Positions 27,837-37,224 of a stretch of DNA of 64,000 nt are shown piece by piece; the stretch's first letter is position 1; each line of letters opens with the position of its first letter. The DNA is from Pseudomonas sp. TH31 (GTDB lineage: Bacteria; Pseudomonadota; Gammaproteobacteria; Pseudomonadales; Pseudomonadaceae): positions 496,001-560,000 of the forward strand of contig NZ_JAEKEZ010000010.1 of NCBI RefSeq assembly GCF_016650815.1, given 5' to 3'. The notes below the pieces were generated by a model. It worked only from the letters and a program-made list of their open reading frames with translations, had not been told where the DNA came from and did not search any database. The translations under genes and the position numbers were made by a program.

Positions 27837-28766
27837 ATGCAGCCTTCGTCACGCAAAACGCCAATCCTTGGCCGCCTGCTGGCCGGGTTGTGCCTGACCG
27901 TCAGCGGTCTGCTGTGCAGTCTGCCGGCCAGTGCCGCGGACATTCTGCTGACCGGCACCGAAGACAGCCCCGGCGTGCAATCCTTCACCCAGGCCCTGAG
28001 CGAGTTACGCCCCACCGACAGCGTGCACTTCAAGCCGCTGTCCAGCCTGCCGGCGCCGGGCAAACTGCCCAGCGGCACGCGCTTGATCCTGCTCGACTTA
28101 CCGAGCCTCGACTGGCGCCTGCAAGACAGCCAGGGCCCGGCGACGCTGGTGCTGCGTATCAGCCGCCTGCAGGCGCGGCAACGGCTGAACAATCTGCTGC
28201 CATCCCATTTGAGCCTGCTGTGGAGCGATCCGCCGATTGAGCGGCAATTGCGCCTGACCCGGCTGATCCTGCCCCAAGTCCGCCGGGTCGGCGTGCTGTA
28301 TGACCGGCACAGCGAATTCCTTTTGAAAGAACTGCGCCTGGCCGCGCTGCCCCTGGGCCTTGAGATCATCACGCAACGTTGGGAAAACACCAGCGACAGC
28401 CGTCCATTGCAGGCGCTGCTGAAAAACAGTGACGTGCTGCTGGGGCTGGACGACCCCGACCTGTACAACCCCAAAACCGCGAAAAACCTGCTGCTCAGCA
28501 GCTACGCACGACAGATGGCGCTGATCGGCCCCAACGCCGGTTTCGTCAAGGCCGGCAGCCTGACCAGCACGTACAGCGACCAGAGCGACTGGCTGGCGAT
28601 TCTCGTCGATTTGCTCGGCCAGCCACCGAGCAGTTGGCCACGCACGCTCTACCCCAAACACTTCAAAGTCTTAAGCAACCCGCAAGTGGCTCGTTCATTA
28701 GGTATTGAACAGATGGATGAAGCATCGGTCGCCACCCAGTTGGCCGAAGGAGAACGCCGCCCATGA
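27837..28766 (+). CDS. Periplasmic ABC-type substrate-binding-like protein
   Basis: A 309-residue protein with a signal peptide (LAGLCLTVSGLLCSLPASA|A). The mature domain resembles the PF04392 group of periplasmic binding proteins: RRVGVLYDRHSEF, the alternating strand-helix pattern, LLGLDDPDLYNPKTAKN and FVKAGSLTSTYSD. No permease or ATPase gene is adjacent, so it probably senses rather than transports. Its ATG directly abuts the stop of the receptor gene, and its stop overlaps the kinase start (ATGA), so all three are translationally linked. I infer it relays ligand occupancy to the kinase. Confidence 0.82.
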   Translation: MQPSSRKTPILGRLLAGLCLTVSGLLCSLPASAADILLTGTEDSPGVQSFTQALSELRPTDSVHFKPLSSLPAPGKLPSGTRLILLDLPSLDWRLQDSQGPATLVLRISRLQARQRLNNLLPSHLSLLWSDPPIERQLRLTRLILPQVRRVGVLYDRHSEFLLKELRLAALPLGLEIITQRWENTSDSRPLQALLKNSDVLLGLDDPDLYNPKTAKNLLLSSYARQMALIGPNAGFVKAGSLTSTYSDQSDWLAILVDLLGQPPSSWPRTLYPKHFKVLSNPQVARSLGIEQMDEASVATQLAEGERRP

Positions 28767-30665
28767 CCTTCCGCCGTTGGGACATCAACACCCGGACCCA
28801 GATCATCAGCCTCGGCCCTGCCTTGCTGCTGACCTTGCTGCTGATCAGTTTCTTCACGTTCGTGCGGATCCAGGACCTGCGCCAGGAACTCAACCACACC
28901 GGTCAACTGATCGCCAACCAGCTGGCACCGGCCACCGAGTACGGCGTCATCTCCGGCAACAACGACGTGCTGGAAAGCCTGCTCAAGGCCACGCTTGCGA
29001 CGCCCAATGTGCGTTTTCTGGAAATCCAGGACAACGCCAACCGGATTCTGGTGTACGTCGAGCAACCGTCCGGAATCCCACAACCGCTCGCAACAGGTTG
29101 AAGTGTTCCAGGCGCCGGTGCGGCTGCAACGCATCGCGCTGAACAACGACTTTTTCCAGAACACCCGCACCTCGGTCAGTGCACCGAGTGAGGATTACCT
29201 GGGGCGGGTGATCGTCGGCCTGTCCAGCGATGCCTTCAGCCAGCGCCAGCAAGAAATCCTGTTCAAGGCCGGGATCCTCGCGTTGTTTGCCCTGCTGTTT
29301 ACTTTCCTGCTGGCCCGGCGCCTGGCGGGCAGTCTGTCGCAGCCGATCCGCGACATCGGCAACGCGGTCAAGGCGATCCAGAAAGGCGACTACACCACGC
29401 CGCTGCCGATCGTCGATGACACCGAACTGGGCGCCTTGTCGCAACACATCAACAACCTCGCCGAGGGTCTCGAACAGGCCAGCCGCGAACAGCATCAAGC
29501 GATGGCGCAGTTGATCCAGACCCGCGAAGAAGCGGAAAAGGCCAACAACGCCAAATCCGACTTCCTGGCGATGATGAGCCACGAACTGCGTACGCCGATG
29601 AATGGCGTGCTGGGCATGCTGCAACTGCTGGAAACCACCGGGATGACCGAGGAGCAGGTCGAATACGCGGCGCTGGCCTCGGAGTCCACCGAACACTTGC
29701 TCAAGGTCATCAACGACATTCTCGACTTCTCGCGCATTGAACGTGCAGAGCTGGAACTTGAGCATATTCCGTTCAACCTCGCGGAGCTGATCGGCAGTTG
29801 CGCCCAGTCCTTCCAGCACAGTGCCATGCAACGCAAACTCAACCTTGAGCTGTTGATCCCGCAAGACATGCGCGCCTTGCAGGTTCAGGGCGATCCGACG
29901 CGGATCCGGCAGATCCTGGTGAACCTGATCGGCAACGCACTGAAGTTCACCGAACAGGGTCGCGTGACCATCGAACCGCAGTGGCAATCGCTGGATCACG
30001 AACTGCTGTGGTTCACCTGCACGGTGCGTGACAGCGGCATTGGCATTTCAGCCGAAAGCCTGGAATTAATGTTCAACGCGTTCCAGCAGGCCGACAGTTC
30101 CATTTCAAGACGTTACGGCGGCACCGGGCTGGGCTTGCCGATTGCCCGCACCCTGGCCGAGCGCATGGGCGGCACGTTGCGGGCCCAGAGCGAAGAAGGT
30201 CGCGGTTCGGTGTTTACCCTGGAAATCCCCCTCGCCCTTTGTAAGCAGGCGCTGCCGGAGCTGGCACCGCCGCGCGTGCCGACGGGCAATGGCCACGGCG
30301 AAGGACGCAACGTACTACTGGTGGAGGATAATCCGGTCAACCAGACCGTCATCGAAGCGATGTTGCGCAGCCTGGGCTTTACTGTCAGCGTTGCCACCGA
30401 TGGCGCGCAGGCAGTGCGCAGTGCCGAGAGCCTGATTTTCGAAGCCATTTTGATGGACTGTCGATTACCGATCATCGACGGCTACGAAGCCACCCGACAG
30501 ATTCGCCAACTGCCCGGCTGCCTGGACGTGCCAATCATCGCCCTGACGGCCAATGCCTTGCAGGGTGACCGCGAAGCCTGCCTGTCGGCGGGCATGAACG
30601 ATTACCTGGCCAAGCCCTTCAAACGGACTGATCTGCAGCAAATTCTGCAGCGATGGGTGCAGTAG
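28763..30665 (+). CDS. Hybrid sensor histidine kinase (PA1611-like), frameshifted near 29069-29076
   Basis: After correction it is 633 residues. It has an N-terminal helix (ISLGPALLLTLLLISFF), a CHASE8-like periplasmic domain of about 120 residues, a second helix (ILALFALLFTFLLARRL) and HAMP. The phospho-acceptor box MMSHELRTPMNGVLGM, an ATPase domain (LVNLIGNALKFT, RDSGIGIS, RRYGGTGLGLPIA) and a receiver with phospho-Asp in ILMDCRLPIIDGYEA follow. There is no Hpt domain. The break reads as one extra G at 29072-29073; removing it gives EQPSESHNRSQQVEVF. The position next to fabA-fabB and the domain order match P. aeruginosa PA1611, which is known to act with RetS in the Gac network. Confidence 0.88.
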
Positions 30666-30912
30666 AACTGTCCTTTCGGCTATCTGCGACTGGCGTGAAA
30701 GGCGAAAGTGCGGCAGTCTTAGGCACCCGAACAGGCCCGGAAAGGGGCTTGAATAATAATTTCAGTGCACAAGTGTACATTCGTGTCCTTGGTGCTGTGA
30801 CTTTCACCACAACGCAATAGTCTATGAGTAGGCTGTCGACTCGAGGCATGAATGCTTCGATCGGCCGGGAAGATTCGCCCCACCTGCCGCACGGGACTAT
30901 TGAGGAGCTCGC

Positions 30913-31428
30913 ATGACCAAACAAAACGCCTTTACTCGGGAAGACCTGCTGCGCTGCAGTCGCGGTGAGCTATTCGGCCCAGGTAACGCGCAACTGCCCG
31001 CCCCTAACATGCTGATGGTGGATCGCATCACCCATATCAGCGAAGAGGGTGGCAAGTACGGCAAAGGTGAATTGGTCGCCGAGCTGGATATCACTCCGGA
31101 CCTGTGGTTCTTCGCCTGTCACTTCGAAGGTGATCCGGTGATGCCGGGCTGCCTGGGTCTCGATGCCATGTGGCAACTGGTCGGCTTCTTCCTCGGCTGG
31201 CAGGGTCTGCCGGGCCGCGGTCGCGCGCTGGGTTCGGGCGAAGTGAAGTTCTTTGGTCAGGTCCTGCCGACCGCCAAAAAAGTTACGTATAACATTCAGA
31301 TCAAGCGTGTCCTCAAAGGCAAGCTGAACCTCGCTATCGCCGATGGTTCGGTCAGTGTCGACGGCCGCGAAATCTACACCGCCGAAGGCCTCCGGGTCGG
31401 CGTGTTCACCTCCACTGAAAACTTCTAA
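30913..31428 (+). CDS. fabA: 3-hydroxydecanoyl-ACP dehydratase/isomerase
   Basis: This 171-residue enzyme dehydrates 3-hydroxydecanoyl-ACP and isomerises the trans-2 to the cis-3 decenoyl form, starting unsaturated fatty acid synthesis. The active-site His lies in [20 protein letters not shown] and the partner Asp in the same block. Full length for the family. Start ATG 30913 has TGAGGAG eight bases upstream. It is 11 bases before fabB. The 247-base upstream region has no gene. I could not confirm a DesT or FabR-type operator, though GTGCACAAGTGTAC near 30757 is weakly palindromic. Confidence 0.98.
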   Translation: MTKQNAFTREDLLRCSRGELFGPGNAQLPAPNMLMVDRITHISEEGGKYGKGELVAELDITPDLWFFACHFEGDPVMPGCLGLDAMWQLVGFFLGWQGLPGRGRALGSGEVKFFGQVLPTAKKVTYNIQIKRVLKGKLNLAIADGSVSVDGREIYTAEGLRVGVFTSTENF

Positions 31429-31439
31429 GGGTTATCCGC

Positions 31440-32660
31440 ATGCGCCGCGTCGTTATCACTGGTCTGGGCATCGTTTCGTGCCTGGGCAATGACAAAGAGA
31501 CCGTCTCCGCTAACCTGCGTGCAAGCCGCCCTGGCATCCGGTTTAACCCGGAATATGCTGAAATGGGTCTGCGTAGCCAGGTTTCCGGCTCCATTGACCT
31601 TCCCCTCGAAGAGTTGATCGATCGCAAGATCTATCGCTTCGTTGGCCACGCGGCGGCTTACGCCTACCTGGCCATGAAAGACGCTATTGCTGACTCCGGC
31701 CTGACCGAAGAGCAAGTGTCCAACCCGCGTACCGGCCTGATCGCCGGCTCCGGTGGCGCCTCCACGCTGAACCAGATGGAAGCGCTGGATATCCTGCGCG
31801 AGAAAGGCGTGAAGCGCGTTGGCCCATACCGTGTAACGCGGACCATGAGCAGCACCGTTTCCGCGTGCCTGGCCACCCCGTTCAAGATCAAGGGCCTGAA
31901 CTACTCCATCGCCTCTGCCTGCGCCACCAGTGCTCACTGCATCGGTAACGCCATGGAACAGATCCAGATGGGCAAGCAGGATGTCGTGTTCGCTGGCGGC
32001 GGCGAAGAAGAACATTGGAGCCAATCGTTCCTGTTCGACGCCATGGGCGCACTGTCCAGCCAGTACAACGAAACCCCGGAAAAAGCTTCCCGTGCCTACG
32101 ACGCCAAGCGTGACGGTTTCGTCATCGCCGGCGGTGGCGGCATGGTCGTGGTTGAAGAGCTGGAACACGCTCTGGCTCGCGGCGCGAAGATCTACGCGGA
32201 AATCGTTGGCTACGGCGCAACGTCCGATGGCTACGACATGGTCGCTCCAAGCGGCGAAGGCGCCATCCGCTGCATGCAGATGGCCATGTCCACCGTCGAC
32301 ACTCCAATCGACTACCTGAACACCCACGGCACCTCGACTCCGGTCGGCGACGTCGCGGAAATGAAAGGTGTGCGTGAAGTGTTCGGCGCCAACGCTCCGG
32401 CCATCAGTTCCACCAAGAGCCTGTCGGGTCACTCCCTGGGCGCCGCCGGCGTTCACGAAGCGATCTACTGCATGCTGATGATGGAAGGCAACTTCATGGC
32501 GGGTTCCGCCAACATCGAAGAACTGGACCCGGAAGTGGCAGACATGCCGATCCTGACCAAGACTCGCGAAGACGCCACCATCAACACCGTGATGAGCAAC
32601 AGCTTCGGTTTCGGTGGCACCAATGCCACGCTGGTACTGAAGCGCTGGGCTGGCAAGTAA
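31440..32660 (+). CDS. fabB: 3-oxoacyl-ACP synthase I
   Basis: A 406-residue KAS I that extends cis-3-decenoyl-ACP made by FabA. The catalytic triad is visible: Cys in [12 protein letters not shown], His in [11 protein letters not shown] and His in [25 protein letters not shown] is the usual C-terminal Gly-rich loop. It is co-transcribed with fabA and followed by a strong terminator. Codon use is strongly biased to preferred codons, as expected for high expression. Confidence 0.98.
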   Translation: MRRVVITGLGIVSCLGNDKETVSANLRASRPGIRFNPEYAEMGLRSQVSGSIDLPLEELIDRKIYRFVGHAAAYAYLAMKDAIADSGLTEEQVSNPRTGLIAGSGGASTLNQMEALDILREKGVKRVGPYRVTRTMSSTVSACLATPFKIKGLNYSIASACATSAHCIGNAMEQIQMGKQDVVFAGGGEEEHWSQSFLFDAMGALSSQYNETPEKASRAYDAKRDGFVIAGGGGMVVVEELEHALARGAKIYAEIVGYGATSDGYDMVAPSGEGAIRCMQMAMSTVDTPIDYLNTHGTSTPVGDVAEMKGVREVFGANAPAISSTKSLSGHSLGAAGVHEAIYCMLMMEGNFMAGSANIEELDPEVADMPILTKTREDATINTVMSNSFGFGGTNATLVLKRWAGK

Positions 32661-32683
32661 TACCCCGCCGCCTCGCAGTACAC

Positions 32684-32718
32684 AAAAACGCCCCGACTGG
32701 TTCGGGGCGTTTTTTTTG
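32684..32718 (+). terminator. Rho-independent terminator of fabAB
   Basis: The stem ACGCCCCGA/TCGGGGCGT is followed by at least seven Ts. Confidence 0.93.
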
Positions 32719-32747
32719 CCTGGAAAATAGCCTCACCTTCATGCCTT

Positions 32748-32818
32748 GTAGGAGCTGCCGAAGGCTGCGATCTTTTGACTTTCAAGATCAAAAGATCGCA
32801 GCCTTCGGCAGCTCCTAC
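32748..32818. repeat. Perfect 31-base-pair inverted repeat, GATCGCAGCC family
   Basis: The arms 32748-32778 and 32788-32818 are exactly complementary with a 9-base loop. The inner ends are TTTTGA/TCAAAA and the outer ends GTAGGAGCTG. Confidence 0.92.
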
Positions 32819-32942
32819 GGGGTTTTGTGTTCAGCCCGAAGGGTGTGTAGGCAGTGAATTTGTTCATCGCGAACATGAAACTTTTGTCATTTAACTCAGC
32901 AGCCTGCGACCGAATGTCGCGTGTTTGGCGGGCTGCGGGACT

Positions 32943-33038
32943 TTTGCAGATTTCGCAAATATTCGTTACCGAACGAAAGCATTTACTTAGGAAGCTAACA
33001 AAATATATAACAGAGGCCTGCACACGCCTTAGTGCAGG
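32943..33038 (+). promoter_or_regulatory. AT-rich leader with small palindromes before the 62-residue gene
   Basis: The 240-base gap before 33061 is AT-rich for this genome. It holds TTTGC/GCAAA near 32944-32959, TTCGTT-ACCG-AACGAA (32962-32977), an AT-rich ATATATAA near 33003, and a hairpin CCTGCAC/GTGCAGG (33017-33038) in the likely 5' leader. These look like promoter and operator elements, but I cannot name a regulator. Confidence 0.4.
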
Positions 33039-33060
33039 TAACTGAGATTGGAGCTAGCAG

Positions 33061-33249
33061 ATGACTGTAAAAGTAACTGAACGCGACGATTCACATATGT
33101 CCCATGAAGGCGTAGCTGCCGGTATCCGTATCTGGGACGTGCACCAGCAAGACATGTTGGTCGGAATGTTCCACTCCGAGACCGATGCCCACAACTACAA
33201 GTCTGAACTGGAAACACTGGAGCAAAAACACGAAGCGCGTTCCGCCTAG
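33061..33249 (+). CDS. Small conserved-type hypothetical protein
   Basis: A 62-residue hydrophilic protein with no membrane segment or cysteine. Start ATG 33061 has TTGGAG eight bases upstream. Its middle (IRIWDVHQQDMLVGMFHSE) looks like a beta-strand pair and its end (YKSELETLEQKHEARSA) like a charged helix. The good ribosome site, own upstream region and following hairpin support a real gene. I do not recognise a function. Confidence 0.75.
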   Translation: MTVKVTERDDSHMSHEGVAAGIRIWDVHQQDMLVGMFHSETDAHNYKSELETLEQKHEARSA

Positions 33250-33279
33250 GCGCTCCACATAAGCAATTACAGCATTGAA

Positions 33280-33314
33280 AACGACAAACCCCGCCATGAG
33301 CGGGGTTTGTCGTT
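33280..33314. terminator. Bidirectional terminator-like hairpin
   Basis: A perfect 14-base stem AACGACAAACCCCG/CGGGGTTTGTCGTT with a 7-base loop, placed between converging genes. Confidence 0.8.
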
Positions 33315-33332
33315 GTGACAGGCCTTAAAGGC

Positions 33333-33875
33333 TTACCACATCAGATCATCAGGAATCTGATAAGCGGCGTACGGATCATCCTCGACACTGACTTCTTCTG
33401 TCTTGACGTTCAGCTGCACGATCCGCTGTGGGTCGCGCTCCTGGATCTTCAGGGCCGCCTCACGCGGAATCACTTCGTAACCGCCAGCGTGGTGCACGAT
33501 CGCCAGGAAACCATTGCTGAGCTGGTTGCGCATCAGCGTGTTGACCGAGATGCGCTTGACCTTCTTGTCGTCCACGAAGTTGTAGTAGTCCTCGGTGGTC
33601 AACTTCGGCAGGCGCGAGACTTCGATCAATTGCTTGACCTGCGCAGCGCGAGCCTTCGCCTCAGCCTTTTCCTGCTGCTGACGGTTGAGCTCCTGGTCAC
33701 GCTTCACCTTCTCGGCCAAGGCTTCCTGAGCGAGGCGCTGCTGGGTATCGTCCTGTTCGATCTGGCCTTTGTGGACCAGCCGTTGCTGCTTCTGCTTGTC
33801 TTTGCCGACCTGTTTGGCCTGCTTTTGGTTGACCAGCCCTGCTTTGAGCAACTGGTCGCGAAGGGAAATGCTCAT
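33333..33875 (-). CDS. DUF2058 family protein
   Basis: A 180-residue protein: N-terminal SLRDQLLKAGLVNQKQAKQV, a long charged Gln/Lys/Glu-rich coiled coil (residues about 25-90), then a small domain with DYYNFVDDKKVKRISV and HHAGGYEVIPREAA. This is the DUF2058 (E. coli YaiL-like) architecture, described as nucleic-acid-associated; function is not established. It is downstream of mazG by 28 bases, likely in one operon. Confidence 0.9.
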   Translation of the reverse strand: MSISLRDQLLKAGLVNQKQAKQVGKDKQKQQRLVHKGQIEQDDTQQRLAQEALAEKVKRDQELNRQQQEKAEAKARAAQVKQLIEVSRLPKLTTEDYYNFVDDKKVKRISVNTLMRNQLSNGFLAIVHHAGGYEVIPREAALKIQERDPQRIVQLNVKTEEVSVEDDPYAAYQIPDDLMW

Positions 33876-33903
33876 GGTGCTTATTTCTCACTTAGGCAAC
33901 TGC

Positions 33904-34737
33904 TCAACCGCAGCTGGGCAAATTCTTTTCCTGACGTTTGGCTTCGCCCCACAAGGCGTCCAACTCTTCGAGGGTGCAATCTTCCATGGGACGGTGGGTG
34001 TCGCGCAATGCCTGTTCGATAAAACGGAATCGTCTTTCGAATTTGCTGTTGGCGCCGCGCAAGGCGGTTTCCGGATCGACCTTGAGGTGACGCGCCAGAT
34101 TGACCACGGAAAACAGCAGATCACCGACTTCGTCGGCGATCGCCGCCGAGTCGTTGTCAGCCATGGCTTCAAGCACTTCATCGAGTTCTTCGCGGACCTT
34201 ATCGAGCACCGGTAACGCATCCGGCCAGTCGAAACCGACCTGCCCTGCCCGCTTCTGCAACTTCGCTGAACGGGACAATGCCGGCAGTGCTGTGGGCACG
34301 TCGTCGAGCAAGGATAGTTGTTCCGGCGCGCAAGATTTCTCGGCGCGCTCTTCGGCCTTGATCTCTTCCCAGCGCTGTTTGACCTGCTCTTCGTTCAGAC
34401 GCGGGACGTCCAGCGGCGCGTACAGATCGCCGGTGGGAAATACGTGAGGATGACGACGGATCAGTTTGCGGGTGATGCTGTCGATGACACCGGCGAATTC
34501 GAAGCGCCCTTCTTCCCGGGCCAGTTGGCTGTAATAAACCACCTGGAACAGCAAATCGCCCAACTCGCCCTGCAAGTGATCGAAGTCACCGCGCTCGATG
34601 GCGTCGGCAACTTCGTAGGCTTCTTCCAGGGTGTGCGGGACGATGGTGGCGTAGGTTTGCTTGATGTCCCACGGGCAGCCGAACTGCGGGTCGCGCAGGC
34701 GGTTCATCAGGTGCAATAAATCTTCAAGGCTGTACAT
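33904..34737 (-). CDS. mazG: Nucleoside triphosphate pyrophosphohydrolase
   Basis: A 277-residue protein with two tandem MazG domains. The first has the metal-binding EEAYEVADAIE and ELGDLLFQVVYYSQLA; the second has EELDEVLEAM and EVGDLLFSVVNLARHL. It hydrolyses NTPs and dNTPs to monophosphates plus pyrophosphate, house-cleaning aberrant nucleotides and influencing ppGpp in E. coli. Start ATG 34737. It lies downstream of relA, separated by an inverted repeat, and upstream of DUF2058. Confidence 0.96.
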   Translation of the reverse strand: MYSLEDLLHLMNRLRDPQFGCPWDIKQTYATIVPHTLEEAYEVADAIERGDFDHLQGELGDLLFQVVYYSQLAREEGRFEFAGVIDSITRKLIRRHPHVFPTGDLYAPLDVPRLNEEQVKQRWEEIKAEERAEKSCAPEQLSLLDDVPTALPALSRSAKLQKRAGQVGFDWPDALPVLDKVREELDEVLEAMADNDSAAIADEVGDLLFSVVNLARHLKVDPETALRGANSKFERRFRFIEQALRDTHRPMEDCTLEELDALWGEAKRQEKNLPSCG

Positions 34738-34762
34738 CAATTTCTCTCGTTAAACCGGTCTC

Positions 34763-34841
34763 TGTAAGAGCTGCCAAAGGCTGCGATCTTTTGATCTTGC
34801 TCTTTAAAATCAAAAGATCGCAGCCTTCGGCAGCTCCTACA
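34763..34841. repeat. Near-perfect inverted repeat, GATCGCAGCC family
   Basis: The left arm has two changes (TGTAAGAGCTGCCAAAGGCT) against the consensus right arm (AGCCTTCGGCAGCTCCTACA). It lies between the relA stop and the mazG start. Confidence 0.88.
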
Positions 34842-34858
34842 AGGAGACCGACCGCCGC

Positions 34859-37102
34859 TTATGGCGTACGGTTACGCCGGGTTTCGATGATGTTCGGCAA
34901 TTGGGAAATCCGCCCCAGCAACCGACCCAACGCATCCAGCCCAGGAATCTCGATGGTCAGGGACATCAACGCGGTGTTGTCCTCTTTGTTCGAGCGGGTG
35001 TTGACCGCCAGCACGTTGATCCGCTCGTTGAGCAGCACCTGGGACACGTCACGCAGCAGACCGGAACGGTCGTAGGCGCGGATGATGATGTCCACCGGGT
35101 AGGTGAGCACCGGCACCGGGCCCCAACTGACCTGAATGATCCGCTCCGGCTCGCGCCCGCCCAGTTGCAGCACCGAGGCGCAGTCCTGGCGGTGAATGCT
35201 CACGCCGCGGCCCTGGGTGATGTAACCGACGATTGCGTCGCCCGGCAATGGCTGGCAGCAGCCGGCCATTTGGGTCATCAGGTTGCCGACGCCCTGGATC
35301 TGAATGTCGCCACGCTTGCCCGGTTTGTAACCGGTGGCTTTGCGTGGAATCAGTTCCAGCTGTTCATTGCCGCGTTCCGGCTCGACCAGTTGCTGCGCCA
35401 GATTGACCAGTTGCGCCAGACGCAAATCGCCGGCACCGAGGGCGGCGAACATGTCCTCGGCCGTCTTCATGTTGGCCTTTTCGGCCAACTTGTCGAAATC
35501 CACCGCTGGCAAGCCCAGGCGCGTGAGTTCGCGCTCGAGCAAGGTCTTGCCGGCCGCGACGTTCTGATCACGGGCCTGCAATTTGAACCAGTGAACGATC
35601 TTCGCCCGCGCCCGCGAGGTGGTGACGTAACCCAGGTTCGAGTTCAGCCAGTCGCGGCTCGGGGTGCCGTGTTTGCTGGTGATGATCTCGACCTGCTCAC
35701 CGGTTTGCAGGCTGTAGTTGAGCGGCACGATGCGCCCGTTGATCTTCGCGCCACGGCAGTTGTGACCGATTTCGGTGTGCACGCGGTAAGCGAAGTCCAG
35801 CGGCGTCGAGCCTTTCGGCAAGTCGATGGCGTGACCGTCCGGAGTAAAGATGTAGACCCGGTCCGGCTCGATATCGACCCGCAGCTGTTCCGCCAGGCCA
35901 CCGATGTCGCCGAGCTCTTCGTGCCACTCTAGGACCTGACGCAGCCAGGAGATTTTCTCTTCGTACTGGTTGGAGCCGGCTTTGACGTCGGTGCCCTTGT
36001 AGCGCCAGTGCGCGCAAACCCCCAGCTCGGCTTCTTCGTGCATGGCGTGAGTGCGGATCTGCACTTCCAGCACCTTGCCTTCCGGACCGATCACCGCGGT
36101 GTGCAGCGAGCGGTAGCCGTTCTCTTTCGGGTTGGCGATGTAGTCGTCGAACTCTTTCGGGATGTGCCGCCACAAGGTGTGGACGATGCCGAGCGCGGTG
36201 TAGCAATCGCGCATTTCCGGCACCAGCACGCGCACGGCGCGCACGTCGTAGATCTGGCTGAACTCCAGACCTTTGCGCTGCATTTTGCGCCAGATCGAAT
36301 AGATGTGTTTGGCTCGGCCGCTGATGTCGGCATCGACGCCGGTGGCGGTCAGCTCATTCTTCAACTGACTCATCACGTCGGCGATGAAGCGCTCGCGATC
36401 CAGTCGCCGCTCATGCAGCAACTTGGCGATCTGCTTGTACTGGTCAGGCTCAAGGTAACGGAAGGACAAATCCTCCAGCTCCCATTTGATATGACCGATA
36501 CCGAGGCGGTGGGCGAGCGGCGCGTAGATGTCGAAGACTTCACGGGCAACGCGGTTGCGTTTTTCGTCGTCGGCGGTTTTCACCGCTCGGATCGCGCAGG
36601 TGCGTTCGGCCAGTTTGATCAGCGCGACGCGAACGTCGTCGACCATGGCCACCAGCATCTTGCGCAGGTTTTCCACCTGGCCCTGAGTGCCCAGCACCAG
36701 GGATTGACGGGGGCTCAGGCTGGCGCTTATCGCCGCCATGCGCAACACGCCGTCGATGAGTTTGGTGACGACAGGACCAAAGCGCTGGCTAACCGCCGGC
36801 AACTGGATCTGGCCCTCGCGCACGCCGCGATACAGGATCGCGGCCACCAGCGAGTCCTGATCGAGTTTGAGGTCGGCGAGAATTTCGGCGATCTCAAGGC
36901 CCGTGCGAAAACTCGAGGTCCCTTCGGACCAGAGGTTTTTCGCCGCATTGGCTTGCTGTTCAGACGCACGAGCGAACTCGCACGCTTCTTTCAAGGCTTC
37001 GCGATCCAGTGCCTGATCGACAGTGACCGCGTGATCGAGCCAAGCCTCGAGATTGATACTGCCGTCGGTGTTGATCGGCTGGTGTGCTCTCACCTGTACC
37101 AT
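34859..37102 (-). CDS. relA: GTP pyrophosphokinase (ppGpp synthetase I)
   Basis: A 747-residue stringent-response enzyme. The N-terminal pseudo-hydrolase domain lacks the HD pair. The synthetase domain carries GRAKHIYSIWRKM, IYDVRAVRVLVPEM and ENGYRSLHTAVIGPEG. A TGS domain (VYIFTPDGHAIDLPKGSTPL), a zinc-finger/helical part (MTQMAGCCQPLPGD) and a C-terminal ACT domain (DRSGLLRDVSQVL) follow. It makes (p)ppGpp from ATP and GTP/GDP on stalled ribosomes. Start ATG 37102 (MVQVRAHQPI). The order relA-mazG downstream of rlmD-cysM is conserved in Pseudomonas. Confidence 0.97.
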   Translation of the reverse strand: MVQVRAHQPINTDGSINLEAWLDHAVTVDQALDREALKEACEFARASEQQANAAKNLWSEGTSSFRTGLEIAEILADLKLDQDSLVAAILYRGVREGQIQLPAVSQRFGPVVTKLIDGVLRMAAISASLSPRQSLVLGTQGQVENLRKMLVAMVDDVRVALIKLAERTCAIRAVKTADDEKRNRVAREVFDIYAPLAHRLGIGHIKWELEDLSFRYLEPDQYKQIAKLLHERRLDRERFIADVMSQLKNELTATGVDADISGRAKHIYSIWRKMQRKGLEFSQIYDVRAVRVLVPEMRDCYTALGIVHTLWRHIPKEFDDYIANPKENGYRSLHTAVIGPEGKVLEVQIRTHAMHEEAELGVCAHWRYKGTDVKAGSNQYEEKISWLRQVLEWHEELGDIGGLAEQLRVDIEPDRVYIFTPDGHAIDLPKGSTPLDFAYRVHTEIGHNCRGAKINGRIVPLNYSLQTGEQVEIITSKHGTPSRDWLNSNLGYVTTSRARAKIVHWFKLQARDQNVAAGKTLLERELTRLGLPAVDFDKLAEKANMKTAEDMFAALGAGDLRLAQLVNLAQQLVEPERGNEQLELIPRKATGYKPGKRGDIQIQGVGNLMTQMAGCCQPLPGDAIVGYITQGRGVSIHRQDCASVLQLGGREPERIIQVSWGPVPVLTYPVDIIIRAYDRSGLLRDVSQVLLNERINVLAVNTRSNKEDNTALMSLTIEIPGLDALGRLLGRISQLPNIIETRRNRTP

Positions 37103-37224
37103 CTTGCTTTACCTTCCCTACGACGCAGATTCAATGCGTCAAATCGCTGACCTTCATTGCCCGTGAGCCCGCGCCGGGCTGGAGCGCGGCTGCACAGGCG
37201 GCCAGTCGGACCAGACGAGCCGTC

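Noticed and set aside
30740..30775. DesT/FabR-type operator before fabA
   Set aside because: Only a weak palindrome is visible and I could not match it with confidence to a known operator.
32854..33045. A 63-codon frame before the small gene
   Set aside because: It overlaps the likely promoter and hairpins, has no ribosome site, and ends just before a well-supported start.
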